From NCBI GenBank assembly GCA_005223375.1, contig RXOD01004946.1, positions 1-16,969 on the forward strand: DNA of 16,969 nt, read 5' to 3'. The notes beneath the pieces were generated by a model, which was not told the origin of the DNA, did not search any database, and saw only the letters and a list, made by a program, of their open reading frames with translations. The DNA comes from Amoebophrya sp. AT5.2. Taxonomy: Eukaryota > Sar > Dinophyceae > Syndiniales > Amoebophryaceae. Below are positions 1 to 9,388 of the stretch, one piece after another (positions within the stretch are counted from its first letter, which is position 1; every line of letters begins with the position of its first letter). A program made the position numbers and the translations under genes.

Positions 1-128
1 ATGCCCCGACACGCTTCGCGCCTTCTGGCAATCGAGAGGCCTGGATCCCAGAACACATCGGGTCGCTCGTGGTGTCCGGTTTTTATCAGATGTTTGAAAA
101 GATGCATTGTTTTGACTTGTAACGCCAG
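1..128 (+). other. 5' edge: end of an upstream kinesin exon and its intron, boundary unresolved
   Basis: The kinesin reading frame that opens at 129 has a stop (TAA, 120-122) just upstream. The sequence before it is TTTTGACTTGTAACGCCAG, an acceptor-like end at 128, so this stretch must contain intron sequence. The first 60 or so bases are GC-rich and open in more than one frame, so they may be the tail of the previous exon. Several GT dinucleotides between 61 and 80 could be the donor. The part of kinesin-13 before the conserved tail is low-complexity in known family members, so homology cannot pick the frame. Confidence 0.4.
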
Positions 129-603
129 GTCCCGCAGCTCCGGGAGCTGCAAGGTGGAGGGACGAAGGAGGAGTTCCCGGAGTTGCGGGACTTGGTGAAG
201 CGCCACGACCAGCTCATCAGCCTCATCCTCCAGGAGGAGGAGGAGCTGATCGCGAGCCACCGGGGGCACATCGACAGCATGGTGGACCTGGTGAAGGAGG
301 AAATGGTCTACATCAACCACGTGGACCGCCCGGGCTCCGACGTCGACGCCTACGTCGCGGGCCTCGAGCACATTCTCAACCTCAAAACCCAGTACATAGA
401 GGTAGAAGTACCGCTTTTTACTATTTATTCACTGGGCGCCGGCGAGTCCTTGTTAATGTTCTCCTCGCCAACTCTGAGTTTATTTTTTCGTAAAAATATT
501 ACAGGACATCCGGAGCAAGGTGCAGCGGTTTCAGGAGCACTTGCGGGAGGAGGACGCGCTGAGCAAGAAGTTTCAGGAGCGCAAAATGCACCTGCGAAAC
601 TAA
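129..603 (+). CDS. Kinesin-13 (MCAK/KIF2-type) C-terminal fragment, two exons (129-401, 505-603)
   Basis: This is the 3' end of a kinesin-13 gene; the motor domain lies upstream, outside the window. Kinesin-13 proteins do not walk: they use ATP to depolymerise microtubule ends at spindles, centrosomes or flagella. Exon 129-401 has 91 codons and exon 505-603 has 32 codons plus TAA; both junctions are phase 0. The tail reads LQEEEELIASHRGHIDSM, then VKEEMVYINHVDRPGSDVD, then AYVAGLEHIL, and after splicing DIRSKVQRFQEHLREEDALS. This matches, in order, the family's C-terminal pattern of an acidic EEE stretch, an AHR-like segment, (V/I)(K/R)EEM, VD(Q/R)PG, D.Y...L..IL and a final coiled coil with F..(H/F)L.EE. 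The match is from memory of the family. Reading through 402-504 without splicing would lose the conserved coiled coil. Which kinesin-13 subgroup it belongs to cannot be told. Confidence 0.78.
402..504 (+). other. Spliceosomal intron in the kinesin-13 gene (103 nt)
   Basis: The donor is GAG|GTAGAAG and the acceptor AATATTACAG|GACATC. The interior is AT-rich while both flanking exons are GC-rich. Removing it joins two phase-0 exons into a continuous kinesin-13 tail coiled coil. Confidence 0.75.
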
Positions 604-2086
604 AGTGGCGGCCGAAATAGAGTACTTGCGGCATGATGTATGTTGCAGTAGATTTCCATTCTTCGGAATCTTCTTCTTCCCTACAAGAGAAAGCCTATCA
701 GATCAAGTCTAGAAAGAGCGCAGATCGTAGAGTTCGAAAAAAAGTGGCTAAGCCATGGAAAAGTTTGATTGGTTTTTCAAATACTTACTACTTTAAGTCG
801 GCACCTTTTTTCAGCGGAAAAGCGTCTAAAGCGGCGCGGAAGGCCGCTACAGTGCAGTGCCGAGGCGGCAGATCTACTATAACAGTTTGCAATTGCGATT
901 CTAATCCGAGATGCGATCATACACGACCTGTGGGCTCAAATGCTCTTACTTTTATGCAAGGTAGACGGTGACACTTCCTGCGATTGTATCATCGTGTCGC
1001 CCTCCTCGCTGCGCTACTATCGGGCGAGAGGGTAGCGGAAACTACCGATAACCATAACCTGTTAACTCCTAGAACAAGCTCAATCTCCCGAAAAATAAAA
1101 TTGATGATAGCGCCTGTCTTGATTTTTTTCGTATAAATGTGGATGCACCATTGAGTTGCGTTGGTCATCCGTCTCGGTCTACAGCGTCTTGGCACCAGGC
1201 AGTCCCAATGAATGCTCTGTGCGCTAAGAGCTAGTAGAGGAACATCCATATCGTTTTTTACAGTCTTGTTGGATATCTTCATCATCATGAAGTAGATCGT
1301 AGCCTATTTCTTTGCATTGTGTTCCCAGCAGATCGAAAGTGAAATGCCTCTCGCTCTCCAGTCGAGGGGGCAAAGCGTGGAGGACGGCTGCCTCTCCAGT
1401 CAAAGCGAAGCTGGGAGGACACCTTCCTATACCGATGTCGATGCTCGTCTAGAAAGTTTTTATCCTATGAAGCTGCGATTTCTATCAAGTTGGAATCGAT
1501 CATCATCATCAGCTATCAAGTTGGAATCGATATATCGAGGGCAAGAAGAATGGTGTGTCAAGGTTGGATAGGTAATGCAACCGGCTGCAGGGGCGACCGC
1601 ACCTGGCGAGAAGTTCGCTATAATTGGAATAGATCTAGCGTTGGAGCGGTCGCCGTCGCGATAATTTTGGGATTGGGTGGTATTTAATAAAATGTTGATG
1701 AAAACTGACACTGTAGGAATAGGAAAACAACCACAGCATGCGCATCCTCGGTTGAGAGCCAAAGGAGCTGCTCTGAGACTGAATAGCCAATGAACGTATA
1801 AAGTATTTTGTTGAGACGCACCACACGCACACTCAGACCGCAGCACGCCCAGCCGAAAAGAAATAGAGAGATACCGTCGGCCAATCTGTTGACGCCCGTG
1901 CTCGGCCGCGTCTGTCATCTCGGTGCGTACGTGATTTGGATATGCTCGTGAGCCCTCGCACGTATCATTCGGTGTGATTATCTTTCTCATATATGCCGAA
2001 AGGCAACGTCAGATCAATAATCGCTGCGCTTCGCAGCTATCTTCCATCGGTCATTTTTGTCTTGCTCCGAGCGGAGTTCATCACTC
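604..2086. other. Intergenic region after kinesin-13, no supported gene
   Basis: Base composition drops to roughly even AT/GC. The open frames here (for example 633-971 on + and 1460-1990 on -) have no recognisable domain and lack the GC-rich third positions of the real genes, so I do not call them. Small structures are visible: CTTCAT/ATGAAG around 1279-1294, GCTGCG-CTT-CGCAGC at 2023-2037, and CTCC-GAGC-GGAG at 2065-2076. An ATTTTTG run lies between the last two. No tRNA or rRNA was recognised. Confidence 0.5.
1482..1531. repeat. Short tandem duplication, 31-bp period, about 1.6 copies
   Basis: The 19-mer CTATCAAGTTGGAATCGAT occurs at 1482-1500 and again exactly at 1513-1531. The spacer holds CATCATCATCAG. 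It lies in otherwise non-coding sequence. Confidence 0.9.
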
Positions 2087-2448
2087 ATGGGCCACGCCGA
2101 GTGCGTCGGGTGCCGGGTCAGCCTTGTGGCACATCCGTAAGTGATTGAGTAACTCTGTCCCTCGTTCTTGTCTTCTTCATGTTGCACTCACATACCACTA
2201 CCTCCTCATATAGTTATCGGCCATTTTTGTTTTTCTTCAAACGTACCCCGTCCACAGCGCTCTCCCTTTCCCCGTGGAGGTAAGTACGTATAGAAGAAGT
2301 AGAAGACTGTGGATAGCGAGATGAACATTCATCCATAGCTACTTCTAGATTGTTTTATTACTTTCCCGCGCTTTTTCTGCGTGAGGTAGCTCGCAACAGA
2401 ACCACGACCAGCTTGCAGATTGTTAGCAGGCCCAGGTTTGCGCACTAG
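2087..2448 (+). CDS. Possible tiny three-exon gene with an N-terminal CxxC (2087-2136, 2258-2279, 2386-2448)
   Basis: A GC-rich patch in AT-richer DNA starts at ATG 2087 and runs to a consensus donor GTAAGT at 2137. A second GC-rich piece, 2258-2279, lies between an acceptor (TCCACAG) and another GTAAGT donor at 2280. Joining them gives 24 codons in frame: MGHAECVGCRVSLVAHPALP followed by FPVE. One possible third exon from 2386, after a pyrimidine-rich stretch ending GTGAG, continues in frame to TAG 2446-2448 and gives a 44-residue product; acceptors near 2417 and 2428 are also possible. The CxxCR...L...P......V spacing loosely recalls the first half of an LSD1-type zinc finger, but no second cysteine pair was found. 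The 22-nt exon is unusually short. These could instead be 5' exons of a longer transcript or chance splice-like signals. Confidence 0.25.
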
Positions 2449-2893
2449 CATTCACGACTAGAACAACTAACGTGTGCAACCTACTTGATTCGTCACGATT
2501 TCTATCGTTATCGAATCTTTCTCTCATTTACTACTTACCACTCCATCGCTGTGACAGCGAAGCCTATTTTCTGATTGAGCAGACATCAACTCCTCTGCTT
2601 TCCTCATCTATCATCTAACGACCACGTAATATTGACGCATATAGCATAACCAAGATTATACAAAAACATGAAATAAAAATTATCGACCACATCACGTTCC
2701 CGTAAAAACAGAGGCACAGCAGGCCCCTGCGTGTGAACGATTCTGTGAAGAAAAGGCCACTTTGACCGCGCTGCCAACAAGTGCAAGACCAGAAAAGCAA
2801 ATCTACTGTCAATAAACTACATTCCTACGCTGTTTATCACGAAATTTCCATCTTCTCACCGCACGTTCTGCAAGAACAGCCTCGTCTGCGACA
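2449..2893. other. Upstream region of the ovothiol gene, no recognised element
   Basis: This AT-rich 445-nt stretch has no supported gene and no clear TATA box near the start codon. Short minus-strand frames here have no recognisable content. An AG at 2879-2880 (CAAGAACAG, 14 nt before the ATG) could serve as a cis- or trans-splice acceptor, but nothing shows this directly. Confidence 0.4.
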
Positions 2894-5800
2894 ATGACGA
2901 AAGCCGAAAGTTCTTCGATTGGCTCCTTTCGCGGGGCCGGGCCCGACGATGGGATGGAGGACGTCTCGCTTCTGTTCGAGGAGCCCCTTGCCGGCATGGT
3001 CAGGACCCTCGTCCACGTGGGGGACCACGACACTAACAAGCCCCTCCCTCCTCTCCACGCGGCCGCCAACCGGGACCTGATCACTGACCTCCTTGCCCCC
3101 GCGGATCTGAATGTCGGGGCGTTTGGGCGGGCGTACGCCGACTGCGAGGAGTTCGGCGAGCACCTGCGGCGGTTCGCGAGCTTGAATCCGGACGTGTTTT
3201 ACGACCAGGCGTTAATGCCACTGCTGCAGAGATCCTACGCGATCGCGGACCGGTTCTTCGGCTGCTCCTGCGGAGGAGGAGGAGCTTCTTCGACGGCGCA
3301 GGTCGCCTTCGTGCCCAACTGCAGTCACGGGATGAAGGCGGTACTGGACACGCTGGTTTTAGACGGGAAACACACAGAAATCGCGTACCTGGATCCGCTG
3401 TACCCGGCGACGGCGGCGCTGTTGCAGTACTTGGAGAAAATGTCGCCGCAACAAGATGAAGCAGGAGGTGGAAAAGTATTGCAGGCCCGCGCTATCCCGC
3501 TGCTCCTGAGGGACCACGACGAGGAAGGTGATCGTGATAGTGATATTAAGCAAAACCCTGCCGCCGAGGCCGACCCAGACTCAGGCATCAACCACAGCCT
3601 TTTCGCCGAGGAAGCGAACGTGTTCGTGAACTCGTTAGAGGCGGCTTGGAGAGAGAATGCCTTCACCGTGCTGGTGGCTGACGAAGTGGCGTCGCAGACG
3701 GGGCGGGTCTTGCCGTTGGAGGAGGTGGCCTGCTGGTGCGAGGAGAAGGGAGTGCTTCTCGTCGTGGACGGCACGCAGAGTGCCGATTACTTTCAAGAAA
3801 AATTCTTTGGCGGTGGAGATGAAGTGCCCGCTCCGGGACATCAGGGAGGCACATTTGTGCCGAAACCCCGCCTGCATCCTGTGGACGCTGTCGGCCGCGG
3901 GCTAAAGCGGAAGCTTCGGTTCGTGGATTACTACGTCCTCTCCACGCACAAGTGGCTCGGCAACGTGAAGACGGCGGGGGTGGTGCGGTGGCGAACTTCT
4001 TCGACCCCAAAATCCTCGGAAAAATCTTCACACGCTCAGAAGGTGGTCCTCCCGCCGACGCGGGTTTCCGCCGTCTCCTTCGGCTTCGACAAGTACCTCC
4101 TGGCCGCCGGAGGCGGAGAGGACGCAAGTCCACAACTACAGACACCACAATTGTTGCGGGAGTCGTTTTTTCTGTGGGCCGGCATGGGCGCGCAGTACGT
4201 CCCCTACATCACGCTCGGGAAGGCGCTGCTGCTTTTCGCTGAGTTCGGCCAGCGGCAGCTGCAGCACGCGACCGACTTACTGCAGAAGGGGCTTTCGTTA
4301 ATCCCGGAAGGTTCCCAACTCCGTGGTAGACAACAAGTCCGCGTTCCGATGGCAGTAATTCGGGTCCAGAACGTGCGGGAGCGCTTCTTCCCGGAGTATC
4401 CCGACGACAAGCCGATCACGGCCACCGCCTTCCAGAACAAGCTGCAGAAGGACTTCGGTGTGTTTGTGAGCGTGAAGCCGGTGGACGACAAGATCTCGGT
4501 TTGCGGAGGTGGAGGTACTTCGTCGGGGGCAGGAGGAGGAGGACAACTGTGCGAGTTCAGGAAGCGTGGAAGCGGAAATGCGAATGAGAAACTGTCCAAA
4601 TCCACGCCCACCTCCGAGTCGTTCTACCTCCGGCTGTCGGTGTGGAGCGGGAATTCGATCGCGGAATTCGAAAAATTGCGCGACGTGCTCACCTGCAACG
4701 TAAACCTGAAGACGATGCTGCAGCTGCTCGCCATTGCCTACTGCCCCTACCCAACCACAACCGCGATGCAGAAAGCCGTCAAGGAGGATCTCCTACATTC
4801 TTCGTCGCCGGAAAAGGTTGGCTTTGAAGTTTCTGCCGAAGACGCTTTGGCACCAGCGGCGGAAAAAAACAACGGGGCGGAGGCTGCCAAGGCGACTGAC
4901 GCTACCTCCACGAGAAAACCCAGCAAACCCCACGACCCCACACAGCACTCCCGGACCGCCGCCGCCGCCTTCTACGCCACCTACCTCCGCGCGCCAACGG
5001 AAGGCGAGCGGGTAAAAGCTTTGGCGCAGTTCAAGGCTGTGCTGAAACATCAGTTCCTGTTCACCTTTGGGCTGTACGAGCGGTTGTTCTCCACCCTCAA
5101 GACCGAGGCGCTGTTTTTCCGGGCGGAGCGGCTGCGGCACCACCTGATCTTCTACCTGGGCCACACCGCTGTGTTCTACTGGAACAAACTCGTGTCGGCG
5201 GGGTGGGTGGCCGCCTCCGACCGCATCAACCCGAAGTTCGAGGCGATCTTCGCGGTGGGGGTGGACGAAATGTCCTGGGACGACCTGCTGGAGGAGAACT
5301 ACGACTGGTGCGGATTTTCGGAGGAGAAACAGGAGGAGTACAGGGGGGCAGTGGAAGAGTATCGGGGGCTGGTGAAGGAAAGCGTGTGCGCCCTGATCGA
5401 CGGGTACGGGCTTGAAGACGCCGATCGCGTGTCCTCGTCGCGCGAAGGTGAAGGTGCCAGTGGTGCTGGGTGTCCGGAGAACGCCGGGTTGATGCGGGCG
5501 GCGTGCGGAAAGCTGTTGTCGCAGCAGATCGTCGACAAGTACAATGCCGTGGCCGGCGGCGGGGGTGCGAGAACCGCAAAGAATTTCTCCACATCAATTA
5601 ATGCTTCCTCTACCTCCGACTGCCTCGCGAAGACGCTGCAAGACACGATGCTGTGGATCTTCCTCATGGGCACGGAGCACGAGAAAATCCACCAAGAAAC
5701 CTCCTGCTGCATCATCTCGCAGATGCCGCTGCGGATGCTGCGGGGGACCGACGACGAAAAAATGCGGTGGCTGTATCCCTTGAACCAATCATCCAACCAT

Positions 5801-8800
5801 CAACCAAATAAATCCTCCTCCCAAAATCGTCTAGTCCCCGTCGCCGGCGGCGCTGTCGCCTTCGGCAAAACCAACGACGCTGTTGAAAAAAATTACTACG
5901 GTTGGGACAACGAGTTCGATGGCGAGGTGGCGCACTTGTCGCCCTTCGAGGTGTCGGAAAAGCTGGTCTCCAACGCGGAGTATTTGGAGTTCATGAACGA
6001 GAATGGGTACGGGGAGAGGAAGTACTGGACCGACGAAGGCTGGCGGTTCGTGCGCGACCTGAACGTCTCTCGCCCCCGCTGGTGGCTCAACGCGGACAAC
6101 GAGGAGGAGATAAAGCTCGGCAGGCCTCTCGACAGCAGCGTGACCAAGGCAGAGTTGGACACCTGGCTGGAGCAGAACAAAATCAAAAATCCGACGTCGC
6201 AGGTGAGAAATTTCAAGTACCGCGCGATGCTTTCGGTGATCCCCATGCCCTGGGAGTGGCCGGTGGAAGTGAACAACTTGGAGGCCGCCGCGTTCTGCAA
6301 GTGGAAAGCCGCGAAGCTCAACAAGCCCAACTTGCGGCTGCTGGGCCACCCGGAGCAAGTCTGGCTCGCGCAAAACGCGAAAAAACATAACAGCAATCTC
6401 AACCTCACGCAGGGCGCCAGCCCGACGCCGGTGGACGACGAGCGGAACGCGGGCTACGTGGTCGAGGATGATACTATGAACAAGAGAACGGGAAAACCCG
6501 AAAAAACGATCCAGAAGCTGTACGACGTGACCGGCAACGTGTGGCGGCACTCTTGCAGCGTGCTCACGTTGATGCCGGGCTTTAAACCGCACCGCGCGTA
6601 CGACGATTTCACGCTGCCGACCATCGACGGCGAGCACAACTTTATTTTGGGTGGAAGCTGGACCAGTCTTGGGAATTGCGCGAACGTGGGCAGTCGGTAC
6701 GGCTTTCGCCGCCACTTCTACCAGTACGCGGGTATCCGGTACGTGAACTGTGCGGTCGAGGTGGGAGGTCCTGGGGGCGATGGTAGTGGAAATAACCTCG
6801 AATTATATACAGACCAGAACCTCGCCTCCGGCGCGATCCACACGACGGCGCCGAGGATCCACGCCGCCACACCGCTCGGGGTGAAACTTTCCGAGCACTA
6901 CTACGAGCTGTACGAGACCCCGAACGCGCATCTGGGAATGGACGAAGACGTTGCGAGGTATCGTTAATATTCGTTATTTAAAAAAAACAACCTAGGTACA
7001 AGGTGCTGAGCAACTGGCCGCGGTTTCTGGCGTTTTTGCTTGCTGATTGATGGCGATGCTTGGCCCCGATACCTTAACTAACGAATGCAGGAACTTCTAT
7101 CCACAGCTTTCCGATATGGGCCTGTTGTGAATTTTTTTGACAGCTTCCGACTGTAACTGAGGGCACGCAGCTCACCTGTTTTTGTTGTCTTTTTTTTTTG
7201 CTTTGAGGTCACACTCACAACATGACGACGACGACAACATGACGATGACGACAGGTATCTCGGCACCGAGGACAAGGTCCTGAGCAACTGGCCGCGGTTT
7301 CTGGGGGAGGTGGGGGTCGCGGTGGTGGGGAAGATGCAGGAAGCGTTGAAGTTGACGCCGGGGACGAGAAACAAGCTGGAGATCCTCGTCGTGCACGGTT
7401 CTGTCGGACGTTCTTCCCTGGAGTTGCTGAAGGGGTGCGAGAATGTTTCCATCACCCACACCGACAACACGGCGAATTTATTGCAGCCGTTTGAGGAAGT
7501 TTTGCTGCAGGGGCGGGTCCAGTGGCGCCAGACCGTCGAGGGCGAGATCTGCGACACACGAGAGTACTACTTGCCCGAGCCGCAGATGTCTCTGGATATT
7601 GAGGCGAAGAACAACAGCATCTCGCTGGTGCAGATCCCAGACTACCAGACCTCGCTGAACAAGCTCCCGGAAAACAAAAAGTTCGACCTGGTCATCGCGG
7701 ACTTTCGGTACTTGAGTTGTGAAGCAGAGATCGAAAAGCTGGCAGAACGGCTCGAGAGTGGAAATGGAGTGATGCTGCTGGCGACGCTGCAGGAGATGTC
7801 TTCTGTCCACTTCCACTCCGTCCCAGCGAATGGAGGAGGCTCCGCTGGTGAAAAAAACAACGGCTGTACGAAGATTGCCCCCGATGACGGCTTCCTCGAG
7901 TCGGCGGTGCGGGCGGAAAAACTGGGGTTCTACCGATCCATCGGAGACACGGAGCCGGAGCGGGTGAAATCCGTCTGGCGCGGCGGCCGGGAGCGCGGGT
8001 TCGCGCACTTGGAGAAACAGACCAAACACAAGCACCAGTTCTGGCGCTCGTATTTGAGCTGCTGGAAAGCCCCCGCTGCCTCCGCGCTAGACTCTACTGC
8101 GACCACGTCTGCACAGCCACTTCCTGCTCAGCCAGATGAAAGTGAAAGTCTCTCGCGCGGAGCGTCCGGCGCGCTCGTGAACCACAACCAGAAAACAACG
8201 CAGTACTACCAGGATGACGATATCCTGTCCAGCTACTACCAGTTCCACTACGGCGACTTGCTGGCGCCGAAGACGTCCTCGTTGCAGACGAACGTGGGCA
8301 ACTTCCCCGCGGCGACGGCCGCGTTCTGTCTGGAGATGTGCGAGAAGTACCTCCTCCCGCCGACCATCAAAGCTAGTACTACAGCGAGGAGCAAAAAGAC
8401 CCTCGCGCTCGACGCCGGCTGCGGTCCGGGCCGTTCCGCGTTCGAGCTGCTGAAAGGCGGCTTCGAGACCGTCGAGGCCTTTGACTACGCGACCGGCTTT
8501 GTGGACATGCTGGAGAAGGAAAAGAGACTCGACCCTTTCTCGCTCTTCACCACAACCTCAACCACAAGTAGTTGTAAGAAGCAGCTCATCTGCTACCAGG
8601 CCGACGCGCACAAGCTGCTCGAGGTGTGCAGATTCCCGGAGTCCACCTACGACCTGGTGAGCGGCGCCAACCTGATCGATCGACTGCATTCGCCAGAAGT
8701 GTTTTTGGAGGGCTGCAAGAAGCTGGTGCGGGTCGGGGGGCTAATCGTCCACATGTCACCATACACGTGGAAGCCGGAGCACACGGAAAGGGAGAAGTGG

Positions 8801-8980
8801 GTGGGAGGGAAATTCACCCCCGAAATGGAGAAACTGTTCACGGAAGAGGCGCTGAAAGAAATGCACCGAGAGCGATTCGAGTTTGTAGAGAGCCGGAAGA
8901 TCCCGTTCGTCATTCCGGACACGGACGGAAGCTTCCAATTCACCTTCTCGAACGCAGTGGCGTTTCGGAGAACGGAATAG
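2894..8980 (+). CDS. ovoA: Ovothiol synthase fusion: PLP C-S lyase-like + OvoA sulfoxide synthase + two methyltransferase modules (exons 2894-6957, 7255-8980)
   Basis: The 1929-residue product should make ovothiol A. OvoA couples cysteine and histidine with Fe(II) and O2, a PLP lyase cleaves the sulfoxide to 5-thiohistidine, and a SAM methyltransferase methylates the imidazole. Residues ~1-605 are a class V aminotransferase-like (isopenicillin-epimerase/EgtE type) PLP domain, with Asp263 and Asp292 (VVDGTQ) and Schiff-base lysine candidate Lys353 in STHKWLG. A low-complexity linker spans ~605-690. The DinB part ~690-985 has LIFYLGHTAVFYWNKL (His757), GVDEMSWDDL (789-798) and HEKIHQETS (His929, His933), the likely iron triad. 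The FGE-sulfatase part ~985-1290 has GWDNEF (1003), MPWEWPVEVN (1118), GGSW (1253) and FRRHFYQYAGIRYV (to 1284). A degenerate methyltransferase copy spans ~1340-1630. The intact OvoA-type copy, ~1670-1929, has DAGCGPGR (1741), NLIDRL (1827) and SPYTW (1856). Usual OvoA length is around 700-750, so this is far longer. Order and motifs point to OvoA rather than EgtB. The lyase's substrate is inferred. Confidence 0.9.
6958..7254 (+). other. Intron between sulfoxide synthase and methyltransferase modules (297 nt)
   Basis: The donor is GCGAG|GTATCG and the acceptor GACGACAG|GTATCTC. Splicing restores frame through codon AG|G (Arg1355) and yields DVARYLGTEDKVLSNWPRFL, which runs straight into the 7310-8980 open frame. 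Without splicing, translation stops at TAA 6965-6967. The 7-mer AGGTATC lies at both borders (6956-6962 and 7253-7259). The intron contains a near-copy of the following exon's start, T-rich tracts, and a 17-bp GAC-rich tandem repeat just before the acceptor. Confidence 0.85.
6998..7304 (+). repeat. 33-bp direct repeat: intronic copy (6998-7030) of the exon 2 start (7272-7304)
   Basis: The copies match at 32 of 33 positions (G at 7005 against C at 7279). Both are preceded by AGGTA. The intronic copy lacks 15 nt found in the exon copy, and that missing piece contains the hairpin CTCGG-CA-CCGAG. The 15-nt difference is exactly five codons, so both copies keep the same reading frame. Confidence 0.95.
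7220..7253 (+). repeat. 17-bp GAC-rich tandem repeat, two copies
   Basis: ACATGACGACGACGACA at 7220-7236 is followed directly by ACATGACGATGACGACA at 7237-7253, a single-base difference. It abuts the acceptor AG at 7253-7254, so the intron lacks the usual long pyrimidine tract at that end. Confidence 0.85.
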
Positions 8981-8989
8981 GGTGCGTTC

Positions 8990-9015
8990 TTCCTGTTATT
9001 TTTTTATGACAGGAA
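8990..9015. repeat. Inverted repeat just after the ovothiol stop codon
   Basis: TTCCTGT (8990-8996) and ACAGGAA (9009-9015) form a perfect 7-bp stem around a 12-nt T-rich loop, starting 10 nt after the stop codon. In RNA this would be a 3'-UTR hairpin; its role is unknown. Confidence 0.7.
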
Positions 9016-9129
9016 AGTAGAGTGGTAGGATGACAGCCTGGTGTTAGCGTTACAACTCATTTCGGACAGAAGCGCGAGGCAAGAACGGAATCATAATATT
9101 TTGTCAGCTCGCTAGGGGCAGGAACAAGC

Positions 9130-9158
9130 TAAAAAAATAAAAAGTATCTATTTTTTTA
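9130..9158. repeat. Perfect 10-bp inverted repeat overlapping a possible poly(A) signal
   Basis: TAAAAAAATA (9130-9139) pairs exactly with TATTTTTTTA (9149-9158) around a 9-nt loop. The left arm and loop contain AATAAA at 9136-9141, about 155 nt after the ovothiol stop, and a GT-rich GTTTTAGTGTG follows near 9166. This could be the 3'-end signal of that gene. The assignment is weak because AT-rich sequence gives such matches easily and the lineage's signal is unknown. Confidence 0.4.
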
Positions 9159-9350
9159 CCATTATGTTTTAGTGTGCAGAAGCAAGTGCGTCTACAACCT
9201 ATTTTGATCTGTATAAATATCATAATTATGCTCATGAAATTCAATCTTGGGATTCGTCATCTCTGCTATGATTTAAAACACCGAGAGCACCTCTACCCAT
9301 GCATAAATTAATCTCCACCAAGCCAGGATTTTGCGGGCCAAACTATACCT

Positions 9351-9388
9351 ATGGTAGCTAGTTGCCCAAATGGTAGCTAGTTGCCCCA
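9351..9388. repeat. 19-bp tandem repeat, two copies
   Basis: ATGGTAGCTAGTTGCCCAA (9351-9369) is followed directly by ATGGTAGCTAGTTGCCCCA (9370-9388), a single-base difference. It lies in intergenic DNA. Confidence 0.95.

Noticed and set aside
129..177. Hairpin around CAGCTCCGGGAGCTG as a regulatory element
   Set aside because: It lies inside the kinesin exon, and Leu/Arg/Glu codons in GC-rich sequence readily generate such symmetry.
633..971. 112-codon plus-strand open frame after kinesin-13
   Set aside because: Low-complexity Ser/Lys/Arg-rich translation with no family resemblance; probably 3' flanking DNA.
1460..1990. 176-codon minus-strand open frame
   Set aside because: It overlaps a tandem repeat, has no recognisable motif and lacks the GC-rich third positions of the real genes.
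2023..2076. Possible small nuclear RNA: an ATTTTTG run like an Sm site between two hairpins
   Set aside because: No conserved U1, U2, U4 or U5 core sequence is visible nearby, and T-runs with short hairpins are common in this DNA.
2041..2235. Spliced-leader-like CATTTTTG segments (2052 and 2221)
   Set aside because: They share only a few bases with the dinoflagellate spliced leader and lack its conserved ends, so they are not evidence for relic leaders or a leader RNA gene.
5831..6715. 294-codon minus-strand open frame
   Set aside because: It lies wholly opposite the conserved FGE-sulfatase part of OvoA. GC-rich coding DNA often gives long antisense frames, and its sequence is Arg/Val/His-rich with no recognisable domain.
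7310..8980. Separate methyltransferase gene starting at 7310
   Set aside because: The first codon there is GTG, not ATG. The frame continues upstream to the acceptor at 7254 and joins the OvoA frame in phase, and OvoA normally carries this methyltransferase.
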